A stretch of 64,000 bases of DNA from Lates calcarifer (Eukaryota > Chordata > Actinopteri > Centropomidae), in the NCBI RefSeq assembly GCF_001640805.2, contig NC_066856.1, positions 17,413,616 to 17,477,615 of the forward strand, written 5' to 3'. Below the pieces are notes generated by a model. That model worked only from the letters and a program-made list of their open reading frames with translations. It did no database searches and was not told the origin of the DNA. Below, piece after piece: positions 24,101-37,520 of the stretch. Position 1 is the first letter of the stretch; each line of letters opens with the position of its first letter. The translations under genes and the position numbers were made by a program.

Positions 24101-27100
24101 AAGTGTCTGGCAGAAAAAAATCACAAAGACAGATTTTTACTTTGACAGGATTTCAGACTTACAAGGGAAGGGTTCTATTCTGAAGCAGTCAAGTTACATG
24201 AAATGCTTGCTGCACATTTTATAGTGGTTTTAACTTTTGGCCTAAATGCAAAAAAAATTGTAACACCTACAGAGCCCTAAGTTCATTAACAGAAACCTTA
24301 CTGCTGTTAAGATTAATCATTTATGATAATAATGATTCAAATTATTACATGTGCATATGAAAGGTCTTGCTCACAGTAATTACAGATAATTAACACCAAA
24401 CTCTGCAGTTCCCCTCATCTCTATAGAGAATTTTAGTGTCATCTCATTGTCCTGGTGTTCTGACCTGCAACTTTGCTGTTATAATTCGCTCCCATGGCTC
24501 TTTTTATCTTAACCCTAAATAGATGCCCAGCACACCAGAGGACCAGGAAGACTATCTCTTGTACTTATATACATGTATACTCATACACCATTTAGACTGA
24601 CACAACCACATATGGCCCTGTTAAAAAGCAGATTTACAGCTCAAAAGCAATGGATGCCTTATTTGGCAAACCAGTTCTGATTGTGCAGCTATTCCACTCG
24701 TTCATATTTCCTTCTCCTGAAGAATGTGCTGACTACCTGAGCCGGTTGTCAGCACATTGAACTTGCAGGGGCATAAAGAACAACGCGAGCAGACAGACAG
24801 CAGCATGTTGCCACAGCAGGGCTCCATCTAGGAAAAGAACTGTTGAAAGCACTGTTGCCCTCATTCTGCTATAAGCACTGAAAGATACATGCTGCTGGCA
24901 TTTGAATGTGAATTCAAATCCAAGAGGCATGGATCTCTCGGCCATGTCTGTGCTGAGCCACACTTTGATGCTAATCATTTGAATCTTTTTTTAAATGTGA
25001 TTTTTGTCATCAGCTCAGATTGCCCGTGCTGTGAAACATCTGTGTGGTAGATGAACCCGAGACACAGATTACGCAACGACTTGTTAAATGTCACAACTGA
25101 CTCTCTGATGGCCTCAAAACACAAAACCAGGGCCCGATGCGGTTGCTGTCATACATGGCACAGTGGAAAAATTATGCCATTTATGAAATGACAGTAGAGA
25201 TAGAAGAAGGTACTCTATCAGCAAGTTACTGATCTGAGGCGATCGTAATGTTCTTCTCTTTTCCTACTTTTTGAGTCGATGACAATAAGATCATGTTAAT
25301 TAATTCCTCCTATGTGCTGCTATAATGTGGTGTCATCTGTTCAGTGATATTGCCTTTCAGTCTCGGAGCTATCAGGCCATGGACAAATCTCTCTGACGTA
25401 CCACAAGGAACTAATGATGTTCCTCTTTCTAACCAGCTGTCATATCCCATTCTCTTGCTCTCCACATGACTGATTTTATTCTTTTTTTTCCAGGTTCAAT
25501 TGAGTATTTAAAGGTCGAATTGTATTTTCTGAAGAATAGAAATAGGAGAAATCATTGGTGAATGTCAAAGTCAAGCTATCAGGTTTGCTAATCAGCCAAC
25601 ACAGATCTTGATAGTGTAACCCATTTTTTGGGCCTGATGATTTATTTTTTGGTCAGATCCTGCCTTCTCTCTTCTGCCTATCGATTCATCTGACTGTCTA
25701 ATATACATGCTGTATGATAGTCTTATCTATTATAGATATCAGCTACATCCATATTTCATTAAAAGTGATGAAATGAAAACAGTGAACTGCTATAAGTCGT
25801 CAAAGTGTACTCATTCACTTATAACAGGTTATGGCCAAGGCTGCTGGAGAAACTTCATCACTCATAATTAAGACTGTTGCGTGTGATAACATGTTGTGGC
25901 TGTGTTTGGAGAAGAATATGATGAACAATGGAAGTGGAGTTAGTTTTACTAGTTGAAGCAGTAAATTAAGGCAAGCTTCGTCTGGACTGTAAGCTACAGG
26001 CTTGGTAGGAGTCCTCAGAGACATGAGAACTCTGCAGTTCATACAGTGCAGGAACAGTAACCCTTTTCACAAATAGTTCCTCAATTTTTGGATAAAGCAA
26101 TAATGAAACGTAAAAATACAGTTAGGTTTTTGTAGAGTCAAAGAGGAGCAACCAGTTTGAAGGCAAAAAGCCCTCAAAAAGTAATGCTGACTGCAGTCCA
26201 GGCTTGGCAGAGCATCATCAAGGAAGCTACCAGGTGTGAGCAGCTGGCTATAGGTCTTAGACTTCTGATAAGCCAAATAAGTTTCTGCATTTTGTTTCCC
26301 TGGAGGATTGTGTATTAAAAGTGGTAAAAAAGTACAACACATAAAGCCCCTAAAATAAGAATTTAAATTCAGCACTTTAATTTGATAATCATTCATAAAT
26401 TTAAAATACAATACAGTGGAACACCAAGCTAAAACAACACAAAATGTAATAGACTGCAATGTATGATGTAATTATGGCAGAACATCAGGCAGCTCAAGGG
26501 CTGCTATGTTATGCATATGTGCTTATATTGCATTTTTATGACAAGATAGCCTGGCAAACACTCTCATTACACATTCCTTCCAGCACAAAGAACATCAAAA
26601 TTTCACTCATAAAAGTTTTTAGTACTCAAACTAACCACATATTACATCTGAAATCATAGATTAAAATGCCACAGTTCCTACTCCTGAAGTTGGAAAAGTC
26701 TGCTGGGTATATTTTTATTTAATTTAAAGAAGCAAAAAAAAAAAAGAAACGAAAATGAGAGAGAGCTGCAGTCTCATAAATGCAGATGGCAGCTAGACGG
26801 TAGAAAAGCATCGCTGTTAGCCTGTGGAAAACCCTGAGAACAAAAGCATGAGCATCCATCAGGCTGCCGCTGAATAGAGCTCCCTCTGGGGAGCCAGGGC
26901 AAACAGGCCTCTCCTCTCTCTGTCTCTGTTGCAGCACTTGCTACATAATAAGGATAAGCCCTTCCAGCTATCCAACTGTGCATGCAGAGTAAACAATTAC
27001 ATCTCTTTTTCATGCTAGGAAAAGAGCTAGAAAGCTTCAGTTTGTCTTGGGTTCCCACCAGGTATCGCTGTGTGAAGAGAGAGGGAGAGAGAGAGAGAAT

Positions 27101-27617
27101 ACTGGAACATCACCCTGACCTTGCTGGCAGAAATCTTTGGAGCTCTTTCATGTCTCACGACAGGAGGAGTAACTATATCCACTACAAACAGTCATAGGCT
27201 AATTGTAGATTTGAATCTTGAGCCTGACCAAATGACACTTGGAGCTTGGAATTCCAATTAAGTGAGCAGTGAGGACTGCAAAGGGACATAGAGCAAGTGT
27301 GTGAGGAGCGTTTGCTGAGCAGCTGTTTGGAATTGTGTTTGTTTATGCAATGAATAAGTCATGAATGTTGAATTATCCGGCTGGTTACAGTGCAAAAACA
27401 ATGTTGGCGTGGGTGGCGGTGAAGGGGAGTAAGGGTCCAAAAGACTTCTCATTGCAATAATTTAATGATTCAGTCTCCAGAGAATGAGATGAACGCATGC
27501 TGAAATGCAAGTTTGACATGCTGAGGAGCCTCCGCTGGGTTGTATGAGTGAAGGATGGGAACGATATGAGAGTTTGAATGAAGTGGTTTAGCTATAAGCC
27601 CTGCTGCTTTACTCCTT
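21101..27617. other. Non-coding stretch, no supported feature
   Basis: More than 6 kb without a recognised gene or mobile element. T runs occur near 22290 and A runs near 26736; a short 'gagagaga' run lies at 27080-27100. Open frames reach 130 codons (26067-26459, minus), but none shows a domain or coding-like codon use. An 81-codon plus frame at 23183-23428 is somewhat protein-like in composition but unrecognised. Confidence 0.5.
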
Positions 27618-27812
27618 GCTCTGTGGGGTGCTTCAGTGTTCAGAGAGACCATCTCATAAGCAAAAGGTCACAGGTTCAGTCTCTGCAGGAGCTGAGAAGG
27701 CCCATCACCAATCAGTCATCAGTGAAGTGCTTGAGCAGGATGTTGAACCTCTACCTGCTCCTGCTAATTGTCGTTCACTTCGGATAAGAACACCATCTAA
27801 GAGCTTAAAAGG
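27618..27812 (+). mobile_element. Degenerate tRNA-derived SINE
   Basis: A tRNA-like 5' part contains 'accatctcataagcaaaagg' followed by a B-box-like 'caggttcagtctctgc' at about 27671-27686. The body has 'gtgcttgagcaggatgttga' and 'acctctacctgctcctgc', and the 3' part has 'cggataagaacaccatcta'. These match the order of a common teleost SINE ('tggttcgattccc', 'tccttgagcaaggcactgaa', 'cggataagagcatctgct'). The 5' A-box region is badly decayed. Open frames over this interval are translations of the repeat. Confidence 0.65.
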
Positions 27813-30800
27813 AAAATCCACCCCTGGAAACCCCTTACGCTGTTATAGTAGGCTTAGTGGAAGTTCAATCAGGAAGACGACTTCATTGACGAATTATCCC
27901 TCTCCTTCTTTAATTCGTAACAAGAAGACAGAATGCCTTTAGTTTGCATCATCCAGTCAGCTAAGCTTAAGAATATCCACTCCCTCTCCCACACCCACTG
28001 GGGAATTAATCACAAATCAATGCACGCTTTATTAGTTTAAATCGTCTTCTTCAATATGGTGCTGTCATTCCAGTCATTCCTTGTGATCTAAAGCACATCA
28101 CTGCCAGTGTGGAGGATCTACTTGGACTCCCACTGTTGAGACAAATTATTATTATTTTTGACAAATTGTTGCATTTTTTCTTCATTTTTCTTCTTCCAAT
28201 TGAATATGGTCGAACAAGAATGCTAACACTACTGTGTTTCTGCAGCTAAATACATGTATTTGCAAGGTTAAAAAATAGTAGAGTACATAAAGGGGCCCTT
28301 GCTCTTTCACACAGAATCTGATATTTGCAGTTTTAGACAGATGAAACATTGTTACAGCTGCAGTAGAACTGTCTGTGTTAACACAAGGGGGATTTAGGAA
28401 AATACATCATCAAACAACAAATTGAGTAGGCTACATGACCAGTAGCTGTAGTTTTAGTTGTTCCGGGTCTTGGAAAATATCAGCAGATGTCTGTCATTGC
28501 AGATCACTCACTGGATAAAATACTAGCTCCTCCTGTGCAGTTGCTCCCAGTATTTTATAGCAAGGTACGTGGCAAATTATTGTATGAGTGTCTCCTTTCT
28601 GTTCCTTCTGTTCAATGGCCTTGGAGCACAGCTGAAAAGATAAAAGAGAACAGCACATGCATTCTCACTAAAGAATGACTTGTGAGGCACAGACTGCATT
28701 GTCTCCCAGCTTCGGCAGGACTCCCATGGGTTTCCCATTATCTTCCCTGAGATGACGATTTCAGACTCAGTCAGTTCTCCAGCTCCAACTAGCCCACTGA
28801 AAGGAAGACAAGAAACCACAGTGTGACAGGAGATATGGGAGTTGAAATGTGATACCTTCAAGAATTTTTCCTCCATTTGTATTGAATACAGTGACCACTT
28901 TGACCTTGTCAGTTACCAGTTATTTAAAATATTCCTTCCATGAGTCTTGAGTGCTGGGGGAATTTGCAGGGGAAATGTTATTTTATGAGCGTGATCCTGA
29001 AAGACGGAGAGAATTATCAGCTACTCTTGTTTGCCATGTGTGAGGAAAGAAATGACTGATTTCTGGCTTTGAAAGTCATCTTCCACACTCACAGCAGCAA
29101 GGTTGGTTTAGCTCTGTCAAAATAACAAGGCCTCAGGCCCCAGGCTGCATGTTTCCTTGTTTAAAAAAAAAGGCAAAGTCTGTGTTAGAGCTGTTTTTAC
29201 TCAGACCTCAACATCAGAGTGTTGTTACCGCGCACAGACCATGCTGAGAGACAGGGAATATTTCTCTGCTGCAGCAACCAGGTAACCTGCCATCAGCACC
29301 CTCGCACCACCAGATCTCAGACCAGTCTCATCCCTGAGCACAGAGACTGAACTGATACAAGCCTTCCATCAAAATCCTATTAAGACAGCCAACAAGCGCA
29401 GACTTACCAAGTGTTACTGGGATTAGTAAATGTACTGTAATTACTGATTTTACATTTTAATCCCTTACACTACTCATTACTGAAAGAAAGTAATCATATT
29501 ACTTTACCTTGTCACTGAGTAATGTGTTTCTACCCAACACTGCTGGCAAACTGTGTTGTGTAGGGTCAGAAAGATGATTAGAAAATGCTCATATGGATTA
29601 TTTATAACATAATGGCAAGCAACCATGTTTGTCATTTCGGTTGGAGGACTCCTTTTACCATTCCTAGAGCAATACACAAAATGAAATAACTGGATCCATG
29701 TACTTTCCAACTCAGTATCGCACTGATTGACACCTTATCAGCCTTTCCTTCACATTACATTGCCGGATATTTAGAAGTCTAGACAGTATTTACTGACAGT
29801 CTAGCTGTCTTTCCATGCAAGGTTAGTGCATATCTGTTGCCTGATTATTGTGTTATCAGGCAACCCCTCATGTCTACATGTCTCCTGAACAAGGTTCAAA
29901 CCTTCAGACCCTCTTCATCAACAGTCTTGTCTGTTCTTGAACAGTGGGGAGATTAACATGCATAACAGGATGCAGTCAGCCTCCAAAGGCACTGCTGTCT
30001 AAAAATTTTAATAACTGGGCTGCAACAGAATACAGCAACCAGACCTCACTAACTAAGACAGCAAATTACCCAAGTTATATCACAGCATTAGGTAATTTTT
30101 TTTAACCAAGGTTCAATATATACAGTCCTTTTGGCACAGTATTGGAAGGTTTGAGGATGAGCCAGGGCAGTTTTAATAAAGAGAGCTCACTTGAGCCCAC
30201 CCTCATCTATGTAACTTCATCAGTTCTAGTGTGTTATTCCTCTTTATGGTTGTCAGTGTTTATTTTTCTTGCTAAGCATCACTCATCCTGTTCTCTCAGT
30301 AGCATCACTGACAAATGTGTCAAATGTGATGCCTAACTATTCTCAGGGGTTTAGTGGGTTTTGCTTTTTGTTAATCTTTGCCTGAGTCCCTTATGTTATT
30401 AGTTAATCCTTCTGTATCTTGGGCTAAAGGTTCACAAGTCTACAGCTAAAACCTAAGGAATGCTATGTGAAGTTTCCTCTCCCAGTGATGGGAAAATATT
30501 ACCCTTATTTTCTGTTTATAGAGTTATGGACTAAATGCACTGACAGAAGAGAGGCAACACCCACACACAATATCTTGACAAGTCAAACACTTTTAAGAAG
30601 ACGTTTTTGCCTGAGGATAATCAGTCACTGCATAGATATGAGATCCAGTGGATGAAATTTGCTTATTTAGCCTTCTATAGATCTGACTTGTCGGGCTAAT
30701 CATTCAGTCTTTACACAGTATCATTAATCTAAGGACTACATAAGGAATTGTGAGTGTCACAGGTATTAGACGAGTCAGACATGTTAGTGCGCCTGCCTTC

Positions 30801-32454
30801 AGGTCAGAATGTGATCAAAATTTAATTGTAGTGAAAGATAAAGTTCCACAGCAGACATTTCCAACAGGCTCTGTTTACATAATAAGTTTACATGATTTTG
30901 TTTACATTATTATAATAAAGGCATTAGAGAACGAGAGAGAGAGTGGGAGGATGTGGATGCCCATTCCACAATAATCAGGCAACATGTTGAACTGGGTAAC
31001 AAATGCAGTAGATTAAATTAAATACAGTTATACCAGAATAGAAATAAGTGTAGACGTAATGCGTTATCTCTAAAATAGAAGCAGCAAATTCCTGAAGGCA
31101 GTGTCATAGTAAGGTTTCCATAGGCAGTCTGGGATCTCCTACCAGGATTGTTAACAGTGTCAGTTAACTCACATGTGAGAGTAATACAGTACATGATTTA
31201 TGCGCAATGAAGTGGCTTTTGTATCTTTTATTTTGCTTTTTATAGATGCCCAACAGCAAATTTTCTCCTATAGAAAAGGGTATCTTTGGAAAATAACCCC
31301 TTGAATTGGCTCAGTCAGAGTGCCAGTGTGAGGAGGAGTAAAGATCACTGCAGGTATAAAAACCAAGACAGACTTCAAATAGTCCAAAAAATATCCTTTA
31401 ATCTCAGGAGCAGGGTTAAGGTCAGGGTTTGGGGTATACTGCGGGGACTGAGCAGACTGGCAAGCGACACTTGAAGATAGACATTTTTACTTTGTCAAGT
31501 TTACACATTGGTTAAATACAGCATGATTAATAGCATAGGGTGGATAGGGCTCAGGCTGCACATCAGTGTATAAGCCATTTGTCTTTGTACTCAAGTAAAT
31601 CCAGAAAAACAGAAACATGGAGCAGTAACCTCTCTAAATGTGTTCATGTGTGTGTTAATGTACCCAATTAGAGCTGTGGGACAATCTACATATTACCAGT
31701 TCTTGCTACAGTGAGGGAGAAAATAATTTTAACCTTCAGATGAAAAACATGTAGGTGACAACAAGAATAAAAAGACATCAAATGCATGTTTTCCTGAATT
31801 CAGTATGATAGTGTTTTATTTTAAATTAGTGGCACCAGAAGAAGAAAATCTCACACCACAGTCTCTGATGCTGGACAAATCAAACACTACGCAACTTGTG
31901 CATGGGCTGGAGGTGTGTAAGCCAGTGGGAAATACTCCCTCAAAACAAAGCAATTTCAGGGAGATCACACACCTGCAGCCAATTCCCCCACACTAAATCT
32001 ATTCAAGATGAATAGTTTGTGCTCGCCCAATTGGAAACGTTGTGTAAGCTGATCTAGTGTCTCTGAAAGCGGGAAACGATGAATTTCCTTGGTTACCTCA
32101 CCAAACAAACTCCTGTCCCCAGCCTTTCATTGATTGCCCATGCTGTATCAATCCAATTGAGATGTTTTCCTCTTGAATTTGGATGCTCCACTGAGTTGTT
32201 TTGACCAATATTTTTAGCTGGCCTGTATTTTCACATCATCACAGCTTTGATTGTGTGGTGTTTACTTTGAAGTAGGAAAAAAAAAAACATGATAGCAAGC
32301 ATTCTGCCCCACCCATGTGGGGGCTTGTTAGAATATATCATTTCTTATATTAATTCACTGCCATCTCTGCTTTATTAAAATGCTGGCCTGTTCTCATCAC
32401 TATAATTACTGTGCTGCAGATAATATATGTGTCCTTTGCCCTTTTCCTTTAGAG
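27813..32454. other. Non-coding stretch, no supported feature
   Basis: No domain-bearing frame and no clear repeat. The first ~80 bp ('aaaatccacccctggaaac', 'gttatagtaggcttagtgg') may be a fragment of another fish repeat. Small A runs occur near 29160 and 32278. Confidence 0.55.
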
Positions 32455-32720
32455 GAAGATAATATCATGCTTGATGCTCTGACTTTATTGGATCATGAAT
32501 TTTGAGCTCTAATTGTGCATGCCATTTTTTAATTAGCAAGTTATTATAGGAGGTCGCATTGCAGATGTGCGTGGCACTCCTTGCTCAGCCACAAAGTTAA
32601 TGTATTTAGCACTGGGAGTGACACCTCACACCCCTGGCTGGAATACCTATTTTGGTGGCCTGGCGATGACGTCACACCCCATGCATAGCCACTCTGGCAA
32701 TGCCTGCTAATGTTCTGGCT
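32455..32720. promoter_or_regulatory. Candidate regulatory block with a perfect CRE
   Basis: The block holds TAATT words ('ctctaattgtgcat', 'tttttaattagcaag' near 32528), then a perfect cAMP-response element palindrome TGACGTCA at 32667-32674, embedded in 'ggcctggcgatgacgtcac' and followed by 'atgcatagcc'. The CpG inside the CRE survives in DNA otherwise poor in CpG. The sequence is non-repetitive and better balanced in composition than its flanks. An enhancer or a distal promoter is possible; no transcript start signals were identified. Confidence 0.35.
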
Positions 32721-35099
32721 GTTAGAGACAGGGCTGATGAGAGCAGATGAGAGGCCACTGAACTGCTGTGGCTCACTAAGCTGCTAACTCACATATTAGC
32801 AAGTTGAGGGACGAGTCAGTGAACTCTGCTATGATCTCTCCCTGGTCAGCTTTTCTCACTTTTTTCATTTTTACAGTGGATCTGCTTAAAAATAATCTAG
32901 ACAGTGATTTTTCTTACCACTTGCATTCATTACTGTTTATGAACCTGAATTTCACAAGCAGCTCAGTCTCAAAAACATTTAATAAAATGAGCATACACTC
33001 AGAAACAGCTTATGTGTGGGCGCAGTTAGAATATGATGAGCCTCTACCAGGAAAGGATTTTGTGAGAATTGCATGAATTAAACACAAGGTTAAGTTTAGG
33101 CAACAAGAAGTGGTTTGGATAAATGAAAATTTTTGCTGCTAATTGCATGTGCAGACACACACACACAATTTATCCTGTCACTCTTTTACTACCCTGGAGG
33201 AGTTTTCAATTCTGCTCTTTTCTGCTGTATAGCATCCTGTAGTGTTGTGGTGAAATTTGAAATCCATGGAGACAGGAGAGTCAGCCTGTCTTATGTCTTA
33301 AAGCCTTTTTATCTGGTATAAAGTCAATCAACAGCCAATAGCAGCCCTTTGAGGTGTTGTACACCTGTGTAATGGAGGCAAAAAGACTGATATTTTCAAA
33401 GTGGCCATGCTCACTTCACTTACTGACGCATGCTGTCAGTGCTGAAACCATGTCATCACACAAGAATATTGGGAAAGATCTGTAGTTCAATGTAAAACTT
33501 ATTACAGGTCTAACATGGTGTGAGCTCTGCTGTGTCAAAATGTGACTTGCTCCACTCCCATTCACCATGTCAATCTCCATACTCTTAGTTTCCTCACCAC
33601 ATAATCATCACATCGCTTTCTGCATTGGCACTGAACATAAATTGTGAGGTGCAGAATCGTCTAATTTGTACATAATTCTTTGGGATACCAGGCTTCAGTG
33701 ATGATATGTGCACTGATACTGGCAGCTGATATTTATATTAGTTCATTCACTTGCAGTATGTATGTAAGAGTATGTGCCATACTACTCAGCCTGTCCTACA
33801 GTGCCTATGTACTGTATATGTAACAAGATGCATTCTTAAAAGGCAAGCTCTCAGACTAGTCTGGCTTTGAGTGCATGTATGCTGTAAGCATTATTTGCAT
33901 GTTGGGATAGGTAAGGTACTAGTTAGAGGAAGTTTTTGACATAATTGGTGGTACATGTTGGGAGAATTATCAGACGTGTTTGTTATCTGGTTTTAAATTA
34001 ATGTGATGTGCAGCATGTTAACTCATTTTATGCCCTTGTTAATCAGAAGCGATCCAGTAGTAGCGATATGCAGACAGAGACACATCAAACAAATGCCCCA
34101 TGACACCTTGGAAACATCAGTATAAATGCTGCAGTGGTGTTTGTCAGCTGAAAAACCTGCAGAGAAGAGGCCTGTCAAACTGGATTTTTGGAGACTTGCT
34201 GTCACTAAAATCAGGGGACACGCTGCCATGTTTGAGGCATGCAAAAAAAAATGTTCCTGCATTTCTCATCTGGAAAGAGATGAAGAAAGTTTCTAATGTT
34301 TTTTGGAGGTTCTTATGGAAAACAAAGACGATTTGGGTGAGAGAGAAACAGGAGAATGGTTTTTGCTTTCTTTTTCCAAAACCAGTGTATCCCTGTAAAC
34401 ACTCTATGCAGGAGTTTTTCTTCAAACATTTTCTTTCTAAAGTGAAATACACTACAAACCAGCTAACAATTAAATAAATTAAAAAGATAATACCAATGAT
34501 TTTAATTGCTATTGTGTGTGCCTGTACGTGTGGCTCTGTGTTAAGCGTCTTCATACGAGGTTATAACTTCGCTCCGGGCTCTCCACCCTTAATTATCACA
34601 TTCTTAAGAGTTGGAAATTGAATTGTGTCACCCTTCACACATAGATTAACACCTGTTAGACCAGTCGTGATTCATAAAGGACAGAGGCAAAATGACTGCT
34701 GTTGACTGCTTGTTGAGTTTTTCTGTTAAAATGAGTGAAAATGCAAAAATAGATTTATCTGAAGTGCCATTCAAATTATTGCTAAGCATGTTTTTTCATT
34801 GAGGAAGCACTTTCTTTTCAGTCAATAAAACCCATCAAAAAGTTTTAGACTAGTAGGCATCAGTGTGTCTTCATCTAATCTATCAGTTATACCAGGTGAT
34901 ACAAATCCATCACAACAAACTGTTTTATCGTTCTGAACTACATGACCCTGTTTGCTTCAGCTCATTGTACCTTTTCATTGCCCTTTAAAGCCTGTCAAAT
35001 GTGCAGCGGGGGAGACTGATCCATGTGATGGATAAATTAATCTTGACAACTTCCACATCAAAAATCTCACGAATCTGGCCAGCTTGCAGGCTCCCTAAA
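32721..35099. other. Non-coding stretch, no supported feature
   Basis: Short open frames, including two overlapping ones on opposite strands at 34100-34554, have no recognised domain. No mobile element recognised. Confidence 0.55.
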
Positions 35100-35335
35100 G
35101 GAGAGAGCACATGGCTGACATGAAAGCCTTAATGCTTGTTAATTCATGTGAAGGAATTAACCAAAGCTAAGAAAACACAGCACATTAATTATTCAGACAT
35201 GCTTAATTGGTTAATTATGATGGCATACGCCCGTATCTGCCTTAATAACCTCGTATATGGCGCTCAAGTGTGTTATAATGAAAGTATTTAGCAAACGGCA
35301 GTCTGTAAATCAACATCACCACTTTGTTGTTTCCG
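35100..35335. promoter_or_regulatory. Candidate conserved non-coding element (TTAATT-rich)
   Basis: At least five TTAATT/AATTAA cores lie between 35138 and 35220 ('gttaattcatg', 'ggaattaacc', 'cattaattattc', 'gcttaattggttaattatg'), followed by CpG-containing unique sequence ('catacgcccgtatctgcc', 'cctcgtatatggcgctcaa'). Dense homeodomain-type cores next to a CpG-retaining segment in an otherwise AT-rich desert suggest an enhancer. No open frame of note. Conservation is untested. Confidence 0.33.
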
Positions 35336-35734
35336 TCAGTGATTGTGAAATGTTCCAATCAACTTGACTTCCATGTTTAAATCGTTTGAATGAAACACCT
35401 GTCTCTCCTCGAATTTGCTTCTGTGGTTGCATCTGTCTACGGGTTCAACATTGGCCTACAGTTTCAACACAGTGCTGAAGGGATCCTAATTATATATTAT
35501 ACCCCAGCCTGGGCTGTAACCAGGCTGCACTCAAAGCAACGAGCAGTCTGAAATTGAACATGATGAACATCAGAGCATTTCTCTGATTTAACCAGTGCAC
35601 AGTATCTAATGCAACTACCCAATGTGTATTAAACTGGTTGTGCGCTTATGCTGGGCAATATTCCCAGCCACTAGTTATCATTATGTGCAGCTGTGCAGTC
35701 ACAATTAGTGATAGAGCCAGTTCTTGTTAAAATC

Positions 35735-35985
35735 TCTCAGGTTTGCTTTCACACCTACCATAGGTAGCTGTTTGGTGCAGACACACTGTGGTGTGTTTGC
35801 CTTTTTTGGTTTGGTTCACTGGCTGGTGTGAAAGCTGTAATTCAGACTCTGCTGTGAAACCGTACAGCAACAGTGAAACAAATGCTTTTCTGTCTCCCAA
35901 GCAAACTCTGGCATGGTTAATTTGTGGTGTGAACTCAAAGCAGACCAACCACAGAACTGTGATATGGTAGGTGTGTGGCAGTACT
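35735..35985. mobile_element. MITE-like element with 13-bp inverted repeats
   Basis: 'cacacctaccata' at 35750-35762 is the exact reverse complement of 'tatggtaggtgtg' at 35963-35975, framing about 226 bp. Inside are words of a teleost non-autonomous DNA element: 'ttggtttggttcactgg', 'ctggtgtgaaagctg', 'caaactctggcatggtta' and 'atttgtggtgtgaactc'. No coding capacity for a transposase, so it would have moved in trans. The superfamily (hAT or piggyBac-like) is not settled, and a target duplication is not obvious. Open frames across it on both strands are incidental. Confidence 0.6.
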
Positions 35986-36818
35986 ATTAAAGGAGCTATT
36001 TGTAAGTCTGCCATCATGTGGTTTCTTGTTGTTTGGCAAGATCTTCAACCATTGTTGGGTTTACAAGAGGTTAGAATACGCCCTCTGAGCAACACTACTT
36101 CTGCAGGGCAAGGGGCAGGGCAGCCTGGATGCTACAGTGAATCATTATTGCCAGGGCTAGCTGATTAGCATGCCAAATTCAGAAGAAGAAAGCAAGTGAT
36201 AGAGAAGCAAAACGCTGAATGTTTGCAGATTTATTGTGCAGAATGATACATGTACAGAGCCTGACACTAGAGGACTGTGTAGAAGGCAATGTGTACATAT
36301 GAGTCTAATTTAGTGACTTCACAGCTAGTAGGAAGCCAATTATGGCAGTGCACATACACTGATGAAGGTGTCTTCAGTGAAGTACGAGTGTACAGAAATT
36401 ACTTTATTTCAGTGCAGTTCAAAATGATAAGTTTGATTATTTTAGCAACTGTATCATTATGTAGCAGTGCAGATGTAATCATGATTATAGCTGATTTTGT
36501 CTGAATGTCTGAGTAGTGGAGAGTTGATATGTTAAGTGGACAGTTTTCATCACAAAACTTTTGACTGAAAACTATAAAAGCCTCAGCTGTAAATTCAACC
36601 CCCTTCCTTTCCCATCCCCCGCCTCGGTTACAACCCTCCAATCAGAAGGACGATTGAGTTCAACGGGCCACTGATTTTCTGGACTCTGGAGGCTTACAGT
36701 TAGCCTCTCTGCCTCTCGACTCGATCTCTGCCACAGCTTCATTACCCATTGACTACAAAGGATTTCTTCTCTCTAGTGACTCACATACTATGATCACCAG
36801 CACCTGCTAGACAATGTT

Positions 36819-36841
36819 TGTGTGTGTGTGTGTGTATATAT
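36819..36841. repeat. (TG)8(TA)n microsatellite
   Basis: Alternating T and G from 36819 to about 36834, passing into 'tatata'. Confidence 0.9.
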
Positions 36842-37502
36842 GTGTCACAGCTTTATTGTCCTCATCGCTCATTAAAGCTATCCTCTGAGGGATGCAATGG
36901 CAATAAGCGCAGCAGCAGGCAAAACGCTGCCTTTCCTCTGCCGACCACCACGACGGCAGGATCGATGGTCTCCGTGGCCGGGGTGACGACCACAGGGTCA
37001 CTCATCACATCAGGCAGCTGATAACGTGGGAGGATGCAATTGTGGCTGCCTGAATGGGTTTTTAATTCAAGCTTTTTATTGGAAAGACATGGTGGTATTG
37101 CCCTCCAGAAAGTACTGCTCAGCCTCTTTTAGATTGACCTTGGCACACAGGGGTTGAAGTTTCTTTTTCAAATCTTTTCCAATTCCCACAGAGAAGCTCA
37201 GGATGTACAGTAATTGTTTGCCTCAAGTGCTATGAATCACATTCACAGAATTTAAATTTTAGCTGCCAGATCCACAGGGACACTGAGATAGTGTGAGTGT
37301 GAGTGAACTCATAAACACATGCATAAAAACTAGAAATACCAAGAACAATGGAAAGTAAGCTGTTTTTTTCCATTATGTCACAAAGTTGAAAACTGACACC
37401 TAAAGATAGATGACTGTGTTGTAGGTTTAAATCCAGATCACTTAGTGTCTCTGATGGATAAACATACTGGTGTGATAAATTTGTTACATGGAGTTGCTGT
37501 AA

Positions 37503-37520
37503 TTTTTTTTTTTTTTTTTC
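37503..37520. repeat. Poly-T tract, 18 bases
   Basis: Eighteen T followed by 'cccc'. No retroposon body recognised on either side. Confidence 0.9.
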
